DNA of 64,000 bases from positions 868,001-932,000 of the forward strand of contig NZ_FSQW01000001.1 in the NCBI RefSeq assembly GCF_900128895.1, read 5' to 3'. The notes beneath the pieces were generated by a model. The model had not been told where the DNA came from. It saw only the letters and a program-made list of their open reading frames with translations, and made no database searches. The stretch is from Parasphingorhabdus marina DSM 22363. GTDB taxonomy: Bacteria; Pseudomonadota; Alphaproteobacteria; Sphingomonadales; Sphingomonadaceae. A program made the position numbers and the translations under genes. Shown here in pieces: positions 38,272-48,892 of this stretch. Position 1 is the stretch's first letter. The number at the start of each line of letters is the position of its first letter.

Positions 38272-41200
38272 TGGCCGAAGAAACGACCAGCACAGACAAG
38301 CGGCCATTTTTGAAACGGCGACCGGTTTTGATCGCACTTGTCGGGATGATGCTTCTGTTTCTGGCGGTGATGGCTGGAACCATAATCTGGCTCGATTCCC
38401 GGAAAGGGCATGAATTTGTCATTGCCCAGATTGAAGGGCTGGAGCGCGAGGATGGTCTGGAGATCGGGATCGGGGCGATTGAGGGTTCGATCTACGGCAA
38501 GATGCGGATTGTCGATCTGGAATTGCGCGATCCCAGGGGGCCGTTTTTCCGGGCCGGATCCACCCGCATTGACTGGCGCCCCACTGCATGGATCTTCAAC
38601 GAGCTCAATATCTCCAGCGCGGTGGTCGAACAGGCACGACTGGAACGTGTCCCTGAACTTGTCGACACCGGTACAGATCGGCCGTTGCTGCCGGATTTTG
38701 ATATCTATATCGCCGAATTCCAGGCGGCAGAACTGGAACTGGCGGCGGCCGTTACCGGATCGGCACAACAGGCCAATATTGCCGGAGCGATAGACGTTCG
38801 CGCGGGCCGGGCGATGGTGAACCTGGATGCCGCAACAACCGGGAGCGGCGACAAGCTGGTTCTCAATCTCAATGCCGAGCCGGAAAACCAGAAGCTGGAT
38901 CTCAATGCCGACATCACCGCCCCTGCCGGCGGCGTGATTGCCGCCTTTCTGGGTCTGCAAAATGACAGCAGCATTGTGGTGGCAGGTGAAGGCGACTGGC
39001 AGAAATGGGATGGAAATTTTGCTGCCACCAGCGGCGAGCGCACACTGGCCGAGCTTGAGCTGACCGCGCGAGATGGCCTGTTCGGCTATGATGGCAATAT
39101 CGCCGCCACATTCCTTCCGGCGGGCCTGGCCAGAACCATTGCCGCGCCGCAACTGGTCGTGAATGGCACCGCAACGGTGGACGATGGCCGGGTCGGGCTG
39201 GATGCACAACTGCGCTCGGTCGCGGCGACATTGACGGCCAATGGGGGCTTCAACACCCGCGCCAGTTCGTTCGACGCGATGCGCCTCGACATGCGCGTGC
39301 GCAACCCTTCTGCACTCTCGCCATCGCTCCGTGCCCAGGACCTGCAGTTTCGCGCACTGCTCAACGGGTGTTTGCCGGAGCTGCGATACCAGTATCTGCT
39401 GACCGCCCCCCAACTCGCGTTGGGCAAGTCCCTGATGACGGGAGTCCGGGTGGAAGGGGCCGGCAAACGGGATCCGGATGGCTGGAGTTTTCCGCTGGAG
39501 TTTCGATCCGGCACATTGGTCGGCAATGGTGAATTGCTGCAGCAACTCGCTTCGGATCTGAACGGGCAGGGCGTTTTGCGGCTGGAAGGCGCGCGGCTGT
39601 TTGCGTCGGATATCGGCCTGACAACAAGAAGTGTCACCGCGGTGGCGGATCTCGAGGCACTGCTGGACAGCGGAGAGCTGGCCATCGGTCTGAATGCCCG
39701 CGCTCCGGGATTCCTGGTTCGCGGCGTGGGCCTCGCCGATATTGCGGCTGATATCTCGGTTGGAACCGGCAGTACCGGGCTGGAGCTGAGCGGTGATGCG
39801 ACCACGCGCATGCGCCGGATGGACAATGGGTTTCTGGGTGGACTGGCCGGCGGTTTGCCCGTTCTGGAAACCGGGCTCGGCCTGGGGCCGGACAATCGGT
39901 TGCGATTCAGCAATCTGAAAATTGATTCCCCGGATCTTCGGTTTCAGGGGCAGGGGATACAGCGGACCGCCGCAGAGTTTTCCTTTTCCGGGCGCGGTGA
40001 CCACAGCCAGTATGGCAGCTTTGATCTGGAACTGGACGGCCGTCTTGCGCGTCCGGATATTGCCTTGCTGCTGGATAGCCCGCTCCCGGCTGCGGGTCTG
40101 TCCCGGGTCCGGCTCGATCTGGAACCGGTCGATAGCGGCTTTGCCTTTACCACTGCCGGCGGCTCGACGCTGGGACCGTTTGAAGGGGATGGGCGGATCG
40201 TGCTGGTCGCCGGAGAACAAACCGTTGTGCGGATCAACCGGCTGCTGGTGTCCGACACCGTGGCATCCGGCAATATCCGTCCGACCAGCCTGGGACTGGC
40301 CGGTAATCTGAATGTGACTGGTGGCGGGGTCGAGGGCAGCGTGATGTTTGAGCCCGGTACCAGCGCAGATGCCGCAAACCGGCAGCTGATCCGTGCGCAA
40401 CTGGAAGCCAGCAATGCCCGCTTTGATGGCGAGCCGCCGATACTGATCCGGGCCGGGTCGCTGGATGCCGATATTCTGCTGGTCGAGGGGCAGTCCGACA
40501 TCACGGCAACGGTCAGGGCCCAGGGTATCAGCCGGGGCGAGGTGATGATTGGCCGTATCGCCGGAAACGCCACGCTGACCAACGGCACCGGACAGGCGAC
40601 TTTCTCGATTGCCGGGACACGGGGCAGCAGTTTTGATTTCCAGGCGAAGGCAGATATCACGCCGGATCGCTATGTCATGACCGGAAATGGTGTCTTTGAA
40701 GGGCGCAGTCTGCGCTTTGCCCGTCCTCTGGAGTTGCGTCGAGCCGGCGACGGCTGGGCCGCATCGCCGACGGTTCTGCGGTACGGGAATGGCACCGCCC
40801 GGTTGTCCGGAAAATGGGGTGATGACGATTCGCGACTGGATCTGCAACTGACGCGCCTGCCCCTGTCGCTGCTGGATATCGTCTATGATGACCTCGAGCT
40901 GGGTGGCGAGGCCAGCGGCTCGATCAGGCTAACGCAAAGCGGATCACGGTTGCCGGTGGGAGATGCCAGTCTGAAAATCCGCAACCTCACCCGCTCCGGC
41001 CTGATTCTCACGTCCACGCCAGTCGACCTCGGGCTCAATGTGGCGGTTTCCCGGCGTAATGCTGCGGCGCGCGGAGTCATCAAGTCACAGGCGGGGAAAA
41101 CCATCGGGCGATTCCAGGGACGGGTGACCGGACTGGGTAACGGGCGCTGGCAGGACGAGCTGCGCAACCGCCCGCTTTTTGCGCAGGCCCGGTTCAACGG

Positions 41201-42458
41201 CGCAGCGGAAAGCCTGTGGCGTCTGACCGGGGTGGAGACTTTTGACCTGACCGGGCCAGTGGCCATGAGTGCCGATATCGGCGGAACCCTCGCCAGTCCG
41301 GAAATCGAGGGACAGTTGCGGACCACCAGTGCGAGGCTGGAAAGCCCGCTGACCGGCACGGTGATCTCCGGGATAAAGGCATCCGGCCAGTTTGATGGGT
41401 CGCGTCTCATATTGCCGGCCGTTTCGGGACAAACTCGGGGTGGCGGAACCGTCAGCGGCAGCGGCAGTTTCGATTTCGCTGTTGCCGATAATGACAATAT
41501 CGGAATCACTTTTGATGTGAATGCCGAGCGTGCGGCGTTGATTGCGCGCGATGATTTTGCTGCCACGGTGAGCGGACCAATCAAGATCCGCAGCTCGGCT
41601 GAGGGTGGTCAGATTTCCGGGGACGTGGTCCTGAATCGCAGCTTCTTTCAATTCGGCCGGGCATCGGAAACCGTCGCGCTGCCGGATATTCGGGTGACCG
41701 AGATCAACCGGCGGGCGGATGAACGCCCACGGCGCTCGCGCAGCCGGCCCTGGCGATTTGCGATCAATGCCAATGCCCCCAATCGCCTGCAGGTTGAAGG
41801 CCTCGGTCTGAGCAGCGAATGGCGGGCCGATTTGCGGGTGTCGGGGCCCGTCGACAATTTTGCCCTGACCGGCAGCGCCAATCTCGTGCGCGGGAATTAT
41901 ACCTTTGCCGGTCGGCGCTTCCAGTTGCAGCGGGGACGGATCCGCTTTGTCGGCAACCAGCCCCCCAATCCGATACTGGACATCGAGGCGGAAGCGAACC
42001 TGACCGGGCTCAATGCCACGATCAATGTAACGGGTACAGGAAACCGGCCGGAGATTGCCTTTGCCAGCGTGCCCGCGCTTCCGGAAGACGAGCTGCTGTC
42101 CCGTATTCTCTTTGGCGCGTCGATATCCGACTTGTCCGCGCCAGAGGCGGTGCAGCTGGCGGCTGCGGTGGCATCGCTCAACAGCGGCGGCGGGCTGGAT
42201 CCGATCAATCAGTTGCGCAAGGCTGTCGGGCTGGACCGGTTGCGCATATTGCCCTCGGATACCGATACCGGGTCAGGGACGTCGATTGCTGCCGGCAAAT
42301 ATATTACGCGCCGGGCCTATGTTGAACTGATCACCGATGGCAAGGGCTATAGCGCCACCCGGCTGGAGTTCCAGATCACCAGATGGTTGTCGATCCTGTC
42401 GAGCATTTCGACGCTCGGCCGGCAGAGCGCGAATATACAGGTAAGCCGCGACTACTGA
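38271..42458 (+). CDS. tamB: TamB-like translocation and assembly module protein
   Basis: A 1395-residue AsmA/TamB-type protein. One N-terminal transmembrane helix (about residues 20-43) is followed by repetitive beta structure forming the long periplasmic groove, and the conserved TamB domain at the C-terminus ('NLVRGNYTFAGRRFQLQRG', 'PALPEDELLSRILFGASIS', 'GKYITRRAYVEL'). It bridges the inner membrane and TamA and is implicated in outer-membrane protein and phospholipid transport. The last 7 bp overlap the convergent lipoprotein gene. Confidence 0.94.
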   Translation: MAEETTSTDKRPFLKRRPVLIALVGMMLLFLAVMAGTIIWLDSRKGHEFVIAQIEGLEREDGLEIGIGAIEGSIYGKMRIVDLELRDPRGPFFRAGSTRIDWRPTAWIFNELNISSAVVEQARLERVPELVDTGTDRPLLPDFDIYIAEFQAAELELAAAVTGSAQQANIAGAIDVRAGRAMVNLDAATTGSGDKLVLNLNAEPENQKLDLNADITAPAGGVIAAFLGLQNDSSIVVAGEGDWQKWDGNFAATSGERTLAELELTARDGLFGYDGNIAATFLPAGLARTIAAPQLVVNGTATVDDGRVGLDAQLRSVAATLTANGGFNTRASSFDAMRLDMRVRNPSALSPSLRAQDLQFRALLNGCLPELRYQYLLTAPQLALGKSLMTGVRVEGAGKRDPDGWSFPLEFRSGTLVGNGELLQQLASDLNGQGVLRLEGARLFASDIGLTTRSVTAVADLEALLDSGELAIGLNARAPGFLVRGVGLADIAADISVGTGSTGLELSGDATTRMRRMDNGFLGGLAGGLPVLETGLGLGPDNRLRFSNLKIDSPDLRFQGQGIQRTAAEFSFSGRGDHSQYGSFDLELDGRLARPDIALLLDSPLPAAGLSRVRLDLEPVDSGFAFTTAGGSTLGPFEGDGRIVLVAGEQTVVRINRLLVSDTVASGNIRPTSLGLAGNLNVTGGGVEGSVMFEPGTSADAANRQLIRAQLEASNARFDGEPPILIRAGSLDADILLVEGQSDITATVRAQGISRGEVMIGRIAGNATLTNGTGQATFSIAGTRGSSFDFQAKADITPDRYVMTGNGVFEGRSLRFARPLELRRAGDGWAASPTVLRYGNGTARLSGKWGDDDSRLDLQLTRLPLSLLDIVYDDLELGGEASGSIRLTQSGSRLPVGDASLKIRNLTRSGLILTSTPVDLGLNVAVSRRNAAARGVIKSQAGKTIGRFQGRVTGLGNGRWQDELRNRPLFAQARFNGAAESLWRLTGVETFDLTGPVAMSADIGGTLASPEIEGQLRTTSARLESPLTGTVISGIKASGQFDGSRLILPAVSGQTRGGGTVSGSGSFDFAVADNDNIGITFDVNAERAALIARDDFAATVSGPIKIRSSAEGGQISGDVVLNRSFFQFGRASETVALPDIRVTEINRRADERPRRSRSRPWRFAINANAPNRLQVEGLGLSSEWRADLRVSGPVDNFALTGSANLVRGNYTFAGRRFQLQRGRIRFVGNQPPNPILDIEAEANLTGLNATINVTGTGNRPEIAFASVPALPEDELLSRILFGASISDLSAPEAVQLAAAVASLNSGGGLDPINQLRKAVGLDRLRILPSDTDTGSGTSIAAGKYITRRAYVELITDGKGYSATRLEFQITRWLSILSSISTLGRQSANIQVSRDY

Positions 42459-42901
42459 TCAGGCGGACCGGATTTGGGTATCGGAGGTTTCGCCCGGACA
42501 TAGATGCCGCGCGATCCATCGGCCGGTTTCAGATTGTCGCCGGTTCGGATCAGGACGGTTTCGGTCAGTTCGGGAATCTTGCCGTTGGTTTGCACATCCT
42601 CGTACATCAGGCGTACGCGGTCGCCTTCGAGATTCCAGCTGCCATTGCCCACCACATCCAGCGCGCCGACGATAAGATACCAGCGAAATGTTCCATCCGG
42701 GAAAAGCTCCAGTCCGGCGGCAGTTTCCATGACGCCGCGAAGGAAATAGCGACCAGGCAGCGTGCTGGCCGCGGGGGATGTCTCGGCCGGGCTGGGCGCC
42801 GCGGAGGCCGAGCTGGCCGTTGCCGGCGGCACCTGGGTGCAGGCGGCGAGCAGGAATGGGAGGGCAGGTATTGCGAAAAGCGCGAGAGATATCCGGGTCA
42901 T
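42452..42901 (-). CDS. small lipoprotein of unknown function
   Basis: A 149-residue lipoprotein with signal 'LALFAIPALPFLLAAC' (lipobox LAAC), an Ala/Ser/Pro-rich linker and a compact beta domain ('GLELFPDGTFRWYLIVGALD', 'GNGSWNLEGDRVRLMYED'). The domain looks like a small beta-barrel used in many hypothetical periplasmic proteins. ATG 42901 gives the clean lipoprotein signal and was preferred over a start at 42958. It overlaps the 3' end of tamB by 7 bp. Confidence 0.78.
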   Translation of the reverse strand: MTRISLALFAIPALPFLLAACTQVPPATASSASAAPSPAETSPAASTLPGRYFLRGVMETAAGLELFPDGTFRWYLIVGALDVVGNGSWNLEGDRVRLMYEDVQTNGKIPELTETVLIRTGDNLKPADGSRGIYVRAKPPIPKSGPPDQ

Positions 42902-43040
42902 CTGCCGGTCATGGACGATCCGGGAAGGCCCGGCAAGCCTCGCAAGGGTCAGACGCATCGATCCAACCGTTGCATTACCGGAACTTGCCCGGCATGCTGG
43001 CGCATCTATCCTGAATCAAACTGCCCGGAGCCGCAAAATC

Positions 43041-43601
43041 ATGACGGACAAAATTCTGCTCCCGGTCGCAGAGGCCACGCCGGAAAATGTCGCGCCGTTC
43101 GGCCATCTGATCGGTTCCGCGTCCGGCGCGGAACTGATGCCGCTGGACTATTACAAGGGCGCTGTGCGGGTCAGTCGGCCAGCGCCCTTTTCCAGCGAGC
43201 ATCCGGTGGAATTGTCCCTGGCCTCGGTCGATCCGCGCGCGCCCGAAGTGCGCTACATGGAGCGCCATTTTCAGCATACTCAGGCCTTCATCTCATTTGC
43301 CGGAAAGTCGTTTGTGGTGGTCATGGCACCACCGGGCACAGAAGATCTTCCGGATCTGTCAAAGGCGTGCGCGCTGCGCTTTGACGGGTCGGCAGGCTTC
43401 CTGATGCATGTCGGAACATGGCATGAATTTCCCTTTGCGCTTGAGCCGGACACCGACATTGTCGTGATCCTGTCTGACCAGACGACGCGAGATCTCCGGA
43501 ACAAACAGCCCGATACCGAAGAGGCTTTTGGACCGGATCTGGACAAGAAAGATATCGCGGCCCGCACCGGCAAGCTGCTCTGTTTCGCTGCCGACGGTTG
43601 A
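43041..43601 (+). CDS. ureidoglycolate lyase-like (AllA) protein
   Basis: A 186-residue cupin-fold protein resembling AllA: 'PEVRYMERHFQHTQAFISFA' and 'GFLMHVGTWHEFPFAL' contain the conserved histidines and glutamate. AllA splits ureidoglycolate to glyoxylate and urea in purine breakdown. No other allantoin or urea genes are in the window, so the pathway role is uncertain. GGAG lies 11 bp ahead of ATG 43041. Confidence 0.82.
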   Translation: MTDKILLPVAEATPENVAPFGHLIGSASGAELMPLDYYKGAVRVSRPAPFSSEHPVELSLASVDPRAPEVRYMERHFQHTQAFISFAGKSFVVVMAPPGTEDLPDLSKACALRFDGSAGFLMHVGTWHEFPFALEPDTDIVVILSDQTTRDLRNKQPDTEEAFGPDLDKKDIAARTGKLLCFAADG

Positions 43602-43624
43602 GCTTCCAAAATTGCAAGGCGCAA

Positions 43625-43667
43625 AGAAAAAGGCCCGAAGCAGTGTCCTGCTCCAGGCCTCTTTTTC
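43625..43667. terminator. bidirectional terminator between AllA-like gene and glnA
   Basis: A stem with outer arms AGGCC/GGCCT and inner GCAG/CTGC around TGTC is flanked by A5 on the left and T5 on the right, so it can stop transcription from either side. It sits 25-65 bp past the AllA-like stop and just past the glnA stop. Confidence 0.8.
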
Positions 43668-43682
43668 TGATCTGACTGTTCG

Positions 43683-45095
<1,413 letters not shown>

Positions 45096-45142
45096 TATAT
45101 AGTCCCTTGATTATGGTTTTGATGGATAGTTTCTGGTGAAAA

Positions 45143-45559
<417 letters not shown>

Positions 45560-45670
45560 TCAAATCCCGTGCCAAAAGAGAATCGGCCCGGGAATCGCTG
45601 AAACGCAGGCTAGAGCCTATTCAGGGCAGTTTCAATGCCGCCCAAAAAACAGGCAGGCTTTGCACGATTC

Positions 45671-45685
45671 GCCTAAAAATTAGGC
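45671..45685. repeat. perfect palindrome GCCTAA-AAA-TTAGGC upstream of the glnBA promoter
   Basis: Six-base perfect arms lie 140-155 bp upstream of the sigma-54 -24 element, a usual distance for an NtrC enhancer, and 16 bp past the PQQ-dehydrogenase stop. It is not a match to the enterobacterial NtrC consensus and has no T-tract, so enhancer, weak hairpin or chance remain open. Confidence 0.4.
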
Positions 45686-45701
45686 ACTGATCGGGCGGCG
45701 A

Positions 45702-47834
45702 TCAGCGCGGGACCGGAGCACTGATGTCGGCGACATTGGCCTTGGTCCAGTTGGACCGTTCGACCACATAATGGCGCAAGGCCTCGACCTCTTCGGTGCT
45801 GATCTGTGATGCAAAGCCGACCATGCCGTGCTGCTTGAGCGCACCGCCCATGACGATCGATGCCCAGCCGTCCGGATCAGGCAATACGCCCGAGACCCGC
45901 AGATCCGGGGTGAAGCCGTTGCCGATCGCGCTGTCTCCGTGACACACCAGACAATTGCGTCCGTAGAGTGCCTTGCCCATCGCAACCTGTTCCGGCGTGC
46001 CCGTCAGTTCGGGCGGGTTCCAGACAACCTCGGTCGCCTCTGGCAGATCCGGAAATTTGGTCGTGCCGCCGAGTTTCATGACGACCAGACGCGGAATGTT
46101 GGGGACCTGGCGCGATGCCCCGCCGGCGACACCGGCAACCAGCGGAAATGCACCGCCCTTGCTGGTCAGAAACGCGACATATTGCTCGCCATCCACGATA
46201 TAAGTCGATGGCGCACTGACGATCCCGGATTGCATGTCGAGACTGAGCAGTTCCTCGCCGCTGTCAGCAGCAAAAGCCTTGAACTGTCCGACGCTTGTGC
46301 CCTGGAACACAAGATTGCCGGCCGTGGTCATGGTCCCGCCATTCCAGGCGGCCGGATGGTCGATCGACCAGGCCACCTTGCCGGCCTTCGGGTCAAAGGC
46401 AACCAGTTTGCCGGTCGTGGCCGCGATGGCGGCCTTGTAGACATCCTTGTCATCCGGGAGCTGGCCAATCGCCCAGCCGATGCCGACATTGAAGCCGAGC
46501 CGCTGGCGACGCTTCTCGAGTTCGGTCTGGGGATTTTCATAGCCCTGCGGGATTTGCTGGGCGGGAATGTAAACCAGTCCGGTCGCCGGATTATAGCTCA
46601 TCGGATGCCAGTTATGCGCACCCAGCGCGCCGGGGATCGCAACAAATGGCTCGCCGGTCTTGTTATACCGCGCTTCCGCTGTTTCGATCGGACGACCCGT
46701 TTTGAGATCATAGCCGGTCGCCCAGTTGATGCCATCGACAAAGGGTTCTGCGCTGATCAGTGTCCCGTCGATCCGGTCGATGACAAAGAAAAAGCCGTTT
46801 TTCGGCGCATGATAGATGACCTTGCGGAGCTTGCCGTCAATCTCGAGATCCGCCTGGATGATATGCTGGGTCGCGGTATAGTCCCAGTTTTCCGCCGGTG
46901 TTTCCTGATAGTGCCAGATATATTGGCCGGTATCCGGGTTAACCGCAACGATTGAGGACAGGAACAGATTGTCGCCTTCGCCGCCCGAGCGGACGCTGTG
47001 ATTCCAGGGATTGCCGTTGCCCACGCCGAAATAGAGCTGGTCCAGTTCCTCGTCATAGACGATGCTGTCCCAAACCGTGCCGCCACCGCCAGACTCGCGC
47101 CAGTTGCCACCTTCGCCCCAGGTCTTGTTGGCGGCTTTCGCGAAAATCTCGTCGCTCGCCGCACCATCCGGTTTCCCTTCGGGATTGGGTACCGTGTAGA
47201 AGCGCCACTTCATCGCTCCGTCACTGACATTATAGGCGGACAGATATCCGCGCACGCCAAACTCGGCCCCGCCATTGCCGATGATCACCATGTTCTTCAC
47301 CACCCGCGGTGCGCCGGTAATCGTATAAGGCTTGCTGTTGTCGGTGGTCTGGGTCTCCCAGAGCCGCGCCCCGGTATTGGCATCCAGTGCGATCAGCCGG
47401 CCGTCAATCGTCCCGAAGAACAATTTTCCCTTGGAGATCGCAACGCCCCGGTTCACCACGTCGCAGCAGGCATCGACGGCCTTGTCGCCTGGCACTTCGG
47501 GATCATAAGACCACAGTTCCTTGCCTGTCTTCGCATCATAGGCAAAGACCTTGGACCAGGCGGTCGAGATATAGAGTTTGTCATCCACCACAATCGGCGT
47601 GGCTTCCTGGCCCCTGGCATCGGGCAGATCCTTGAACCAGGCTATGCCCAGTTCACTGACATTATCCGTGTTGATCTGGGTCAGCGGGCTGTGGCGCTGT
47701 TCTTTTGCATCAAAGCCGATGCTTGACCATTCGGTCGGCACATCGGGATCTGCTGCCGCTGTCTCGTTGTCCGCCTGGCTTCCACACGCTGCCAGAAACA
47801 GCGGTGCCAGTAATAGTCCGAACTTGCGCATCAT
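45702..47834 (-). CDS. PQQ-dependent quinohemoprotein alcohol dehydrogenase, lipoprotein type
   Basis: A 710-residue periplasmic dehydrogenase: an eight-bladed PQQ propeller followed by a cytochrome c domain. The vicinal disulfide of quinoprotein dehydrogenases is Cys123-Cys124 (DACCDVV) and the haem site is CLVCH near the C-terminus. The catalytic motif reads 'ENWDYTATQ': Thr at the position that is Asp in lanthanide enzymes (DYD), so a calcium form is predicted. The lipobox 'LFLAAC' (Cys17) implies membrane anchoring, which is less common than a soluble form. Haem attachment needs the Ccm system, of which ccmAB lies at 52.6-53.9 kb. Confidence 0.93.
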   Translation of the reverse strand: MMRKFGLLLAPLFLAACGSQADNETAAADPDVPTEWSSIGFDAKEQRHSPLTQINTDNVSELGIAWFKDLPDARGQEATPIVVDDKLYISTAWSKVFAYDAKTGKELWSYDPEVPGDKAVDACCDVVNRGVAISKGKLFFGTIDGRLIALDANTGARLWETQTTDNSKPYTITGAPRVVKNMVIIGNGGAEFGVRGYLSAYNVSDGAMKWRFYTVPNPEGKPDGAASDEIFAKAANKTWGEGGNWRESGGGGTVWDSIVYDEELDQLYFGVGNGNPWNHSVRSGGEGDNLFLSSIVAVNPDTGQYIWHYQETPAENWDYTATQHIIQADLEIDGKLRKVIYHAPKNGFFFVIDRIDGTLISAEPFVDGINWATGYDLKTGRPIETAEARYNKTGEPFVAIPGALGAHNWHPMSYNPATGLVYIPAQQIPQGYENPQTELEKRRQRLGFNVGIGWAIGQLPDDKDVYKAAIAATTGKLVAFDPKAGKVAWSIDHPAAWNGGTMTTAGNLVFQGTSVGQFKAFAADSGEELLSLDMQSGIVSAPSTYIVDGEQYVAFLTSKGGAFPLVAGVAGGASRQVPNIPRLVVMKLGGTTKFPDLPEATEVVWNPPELTGTPEQVAMGKALYGRNCLVCHGDSAIGNGFTPDLRVSGVLPDPDGWASIVMGGALKQHGMVGFASQISTEEVEALRHYVVERSNWTKANVADISAPVPR

Positions 47835-47935
47835 GTCTCTCCCACCCGGCGGATCCTATAATCTCTGCCGTTTTTAATCGACTAGCTAAACAGGGGGCCA
47901 CAGGTCAAGTGCGGGGGAGAGAAAGCGGCAGACCG

Positions 47936-48763
47936 TCAGCTATAGGGCGGGCAATCCAGTCCGGCCGGGCTTTTGGTGAAAATCTCGCAACCGCTCTCGG
48001 TGATGCCGATACTATGTTCAAACTGGGCGGACAGCGACCTGTCGCGGGTCACTGCGGTCCAGCCGTCTTCGAGCATTTTGACCGCATATTTGCCGACATT
48101 GATCATCGGTTCGATGGTGAAGAACATGCCCGGACGCAGTTCGGGACCGGTGCCGGGGCGTCCGGCATGCACGACTTCCGGTGCGTCATGGAACATCTGG
48201 CCGAGACCATGTCCGCAAAAATCGCGCACCACGCTGTAGCGATTGGCTTCGGCATGGGTCTGGATCGCATGCGAAATGTCGCCCATGTGATTGCCCGGTT
48301 TCGCCTGTTCGATGCCGAGCATCAGGCATTCATAGGTGGTTTGCACCAGGCGACTGGCCTTGACCGGTGTTTTTCCGATCAGGAACATCCGGCTGGTGTC
48401 GCCATGCCAGCCGTCGACAATCACCGTCACGTCGATATTGACGATATCGCCTTCTTTCAGCTTCTTCTCGCCGGGAATGCCGTGACAGACAACATGGTTG
48501 ATCGAGGTGCAGCAACTGTGGGTGAAACCGCGGTATCCGAGGGTGGCGGGCACGGCATTTTCGCGAAAGGCATGTTCGCGAACCATGTCGTCCAGCGCGC
48601 CGGTGGTGACGCCGGGCACGACATGCGGCACGAGGGCATCCAGTATTTCGGCGGCAAGCCGGCCGGCCTTGCGCATGCCCTCGAACCCTTCCGGCCCGTG
48701 CAGCTTGATGGCACCGGTGCGGCTTTGCGGGGTTTCTTCTTCTACGGTCAGATAATCAGTCAT
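47936..48763 (-). CDS. map: methionine aminopeptidase type I
   Basis: A 275-residue metalloprotease removing N-terminal methionine. Metal ligands are in 'DIVNIDVTVIVDGWHGDTSR', 'RDFCGHGLGQMFHD' and 'FFTIEPMINVG', with the last Glu in 'FEHSIGI'. A second start 9 bp upstream (48772) is equally possible; neither has a clear ribosome site. It is divergent from the sulfatase-fold gene and lies downstream of no co-directional neighbour. Confidence 0.95.
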   Translation of the reverse strand: MTDYLTVEEETPQSRTGAIKLHGPEGFEGMRKAGRLAAEILDALVPHVVPGVTTGALDDMVREHAFRENAVPATLGYRGFTHSCCTSINHVVCHGIPGEKKLKEGDIVNIDVTVIVDGWHGDTSRMFLIGKTPVKASRLVQTTYECLMLGIEQAKPGNHMGDISHAIQTHAEANRYSVVRDFCGHGLGQMFHDAPEVVHAGRPGTGPELRPGMFFTIEPMINVGKYAVKMLEDGWTAVTRDRSLSAQFEHSIGITESGCEIFTKSPAGLDCPPYS

Positions 48764-48892
48764 GGCTGTCATATAGCGATTGGCACCGGATTTGGCGATA
48801 CCCGATTGCGTTCCTTGGCTGCGGCTCTCATTCGGCGAAAATTAACCCTGTTCAGATAGGTTGCCGCGTTTCAACCGCCGATCAGGGACCGC

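Noticed and set aside
38259-40847. An 862-codon open frame antisense to tamB
   Set aside because: Gln/Gly/Arg-rich composition without domain signatures; it is a high-GC shadow of a recognised gene.
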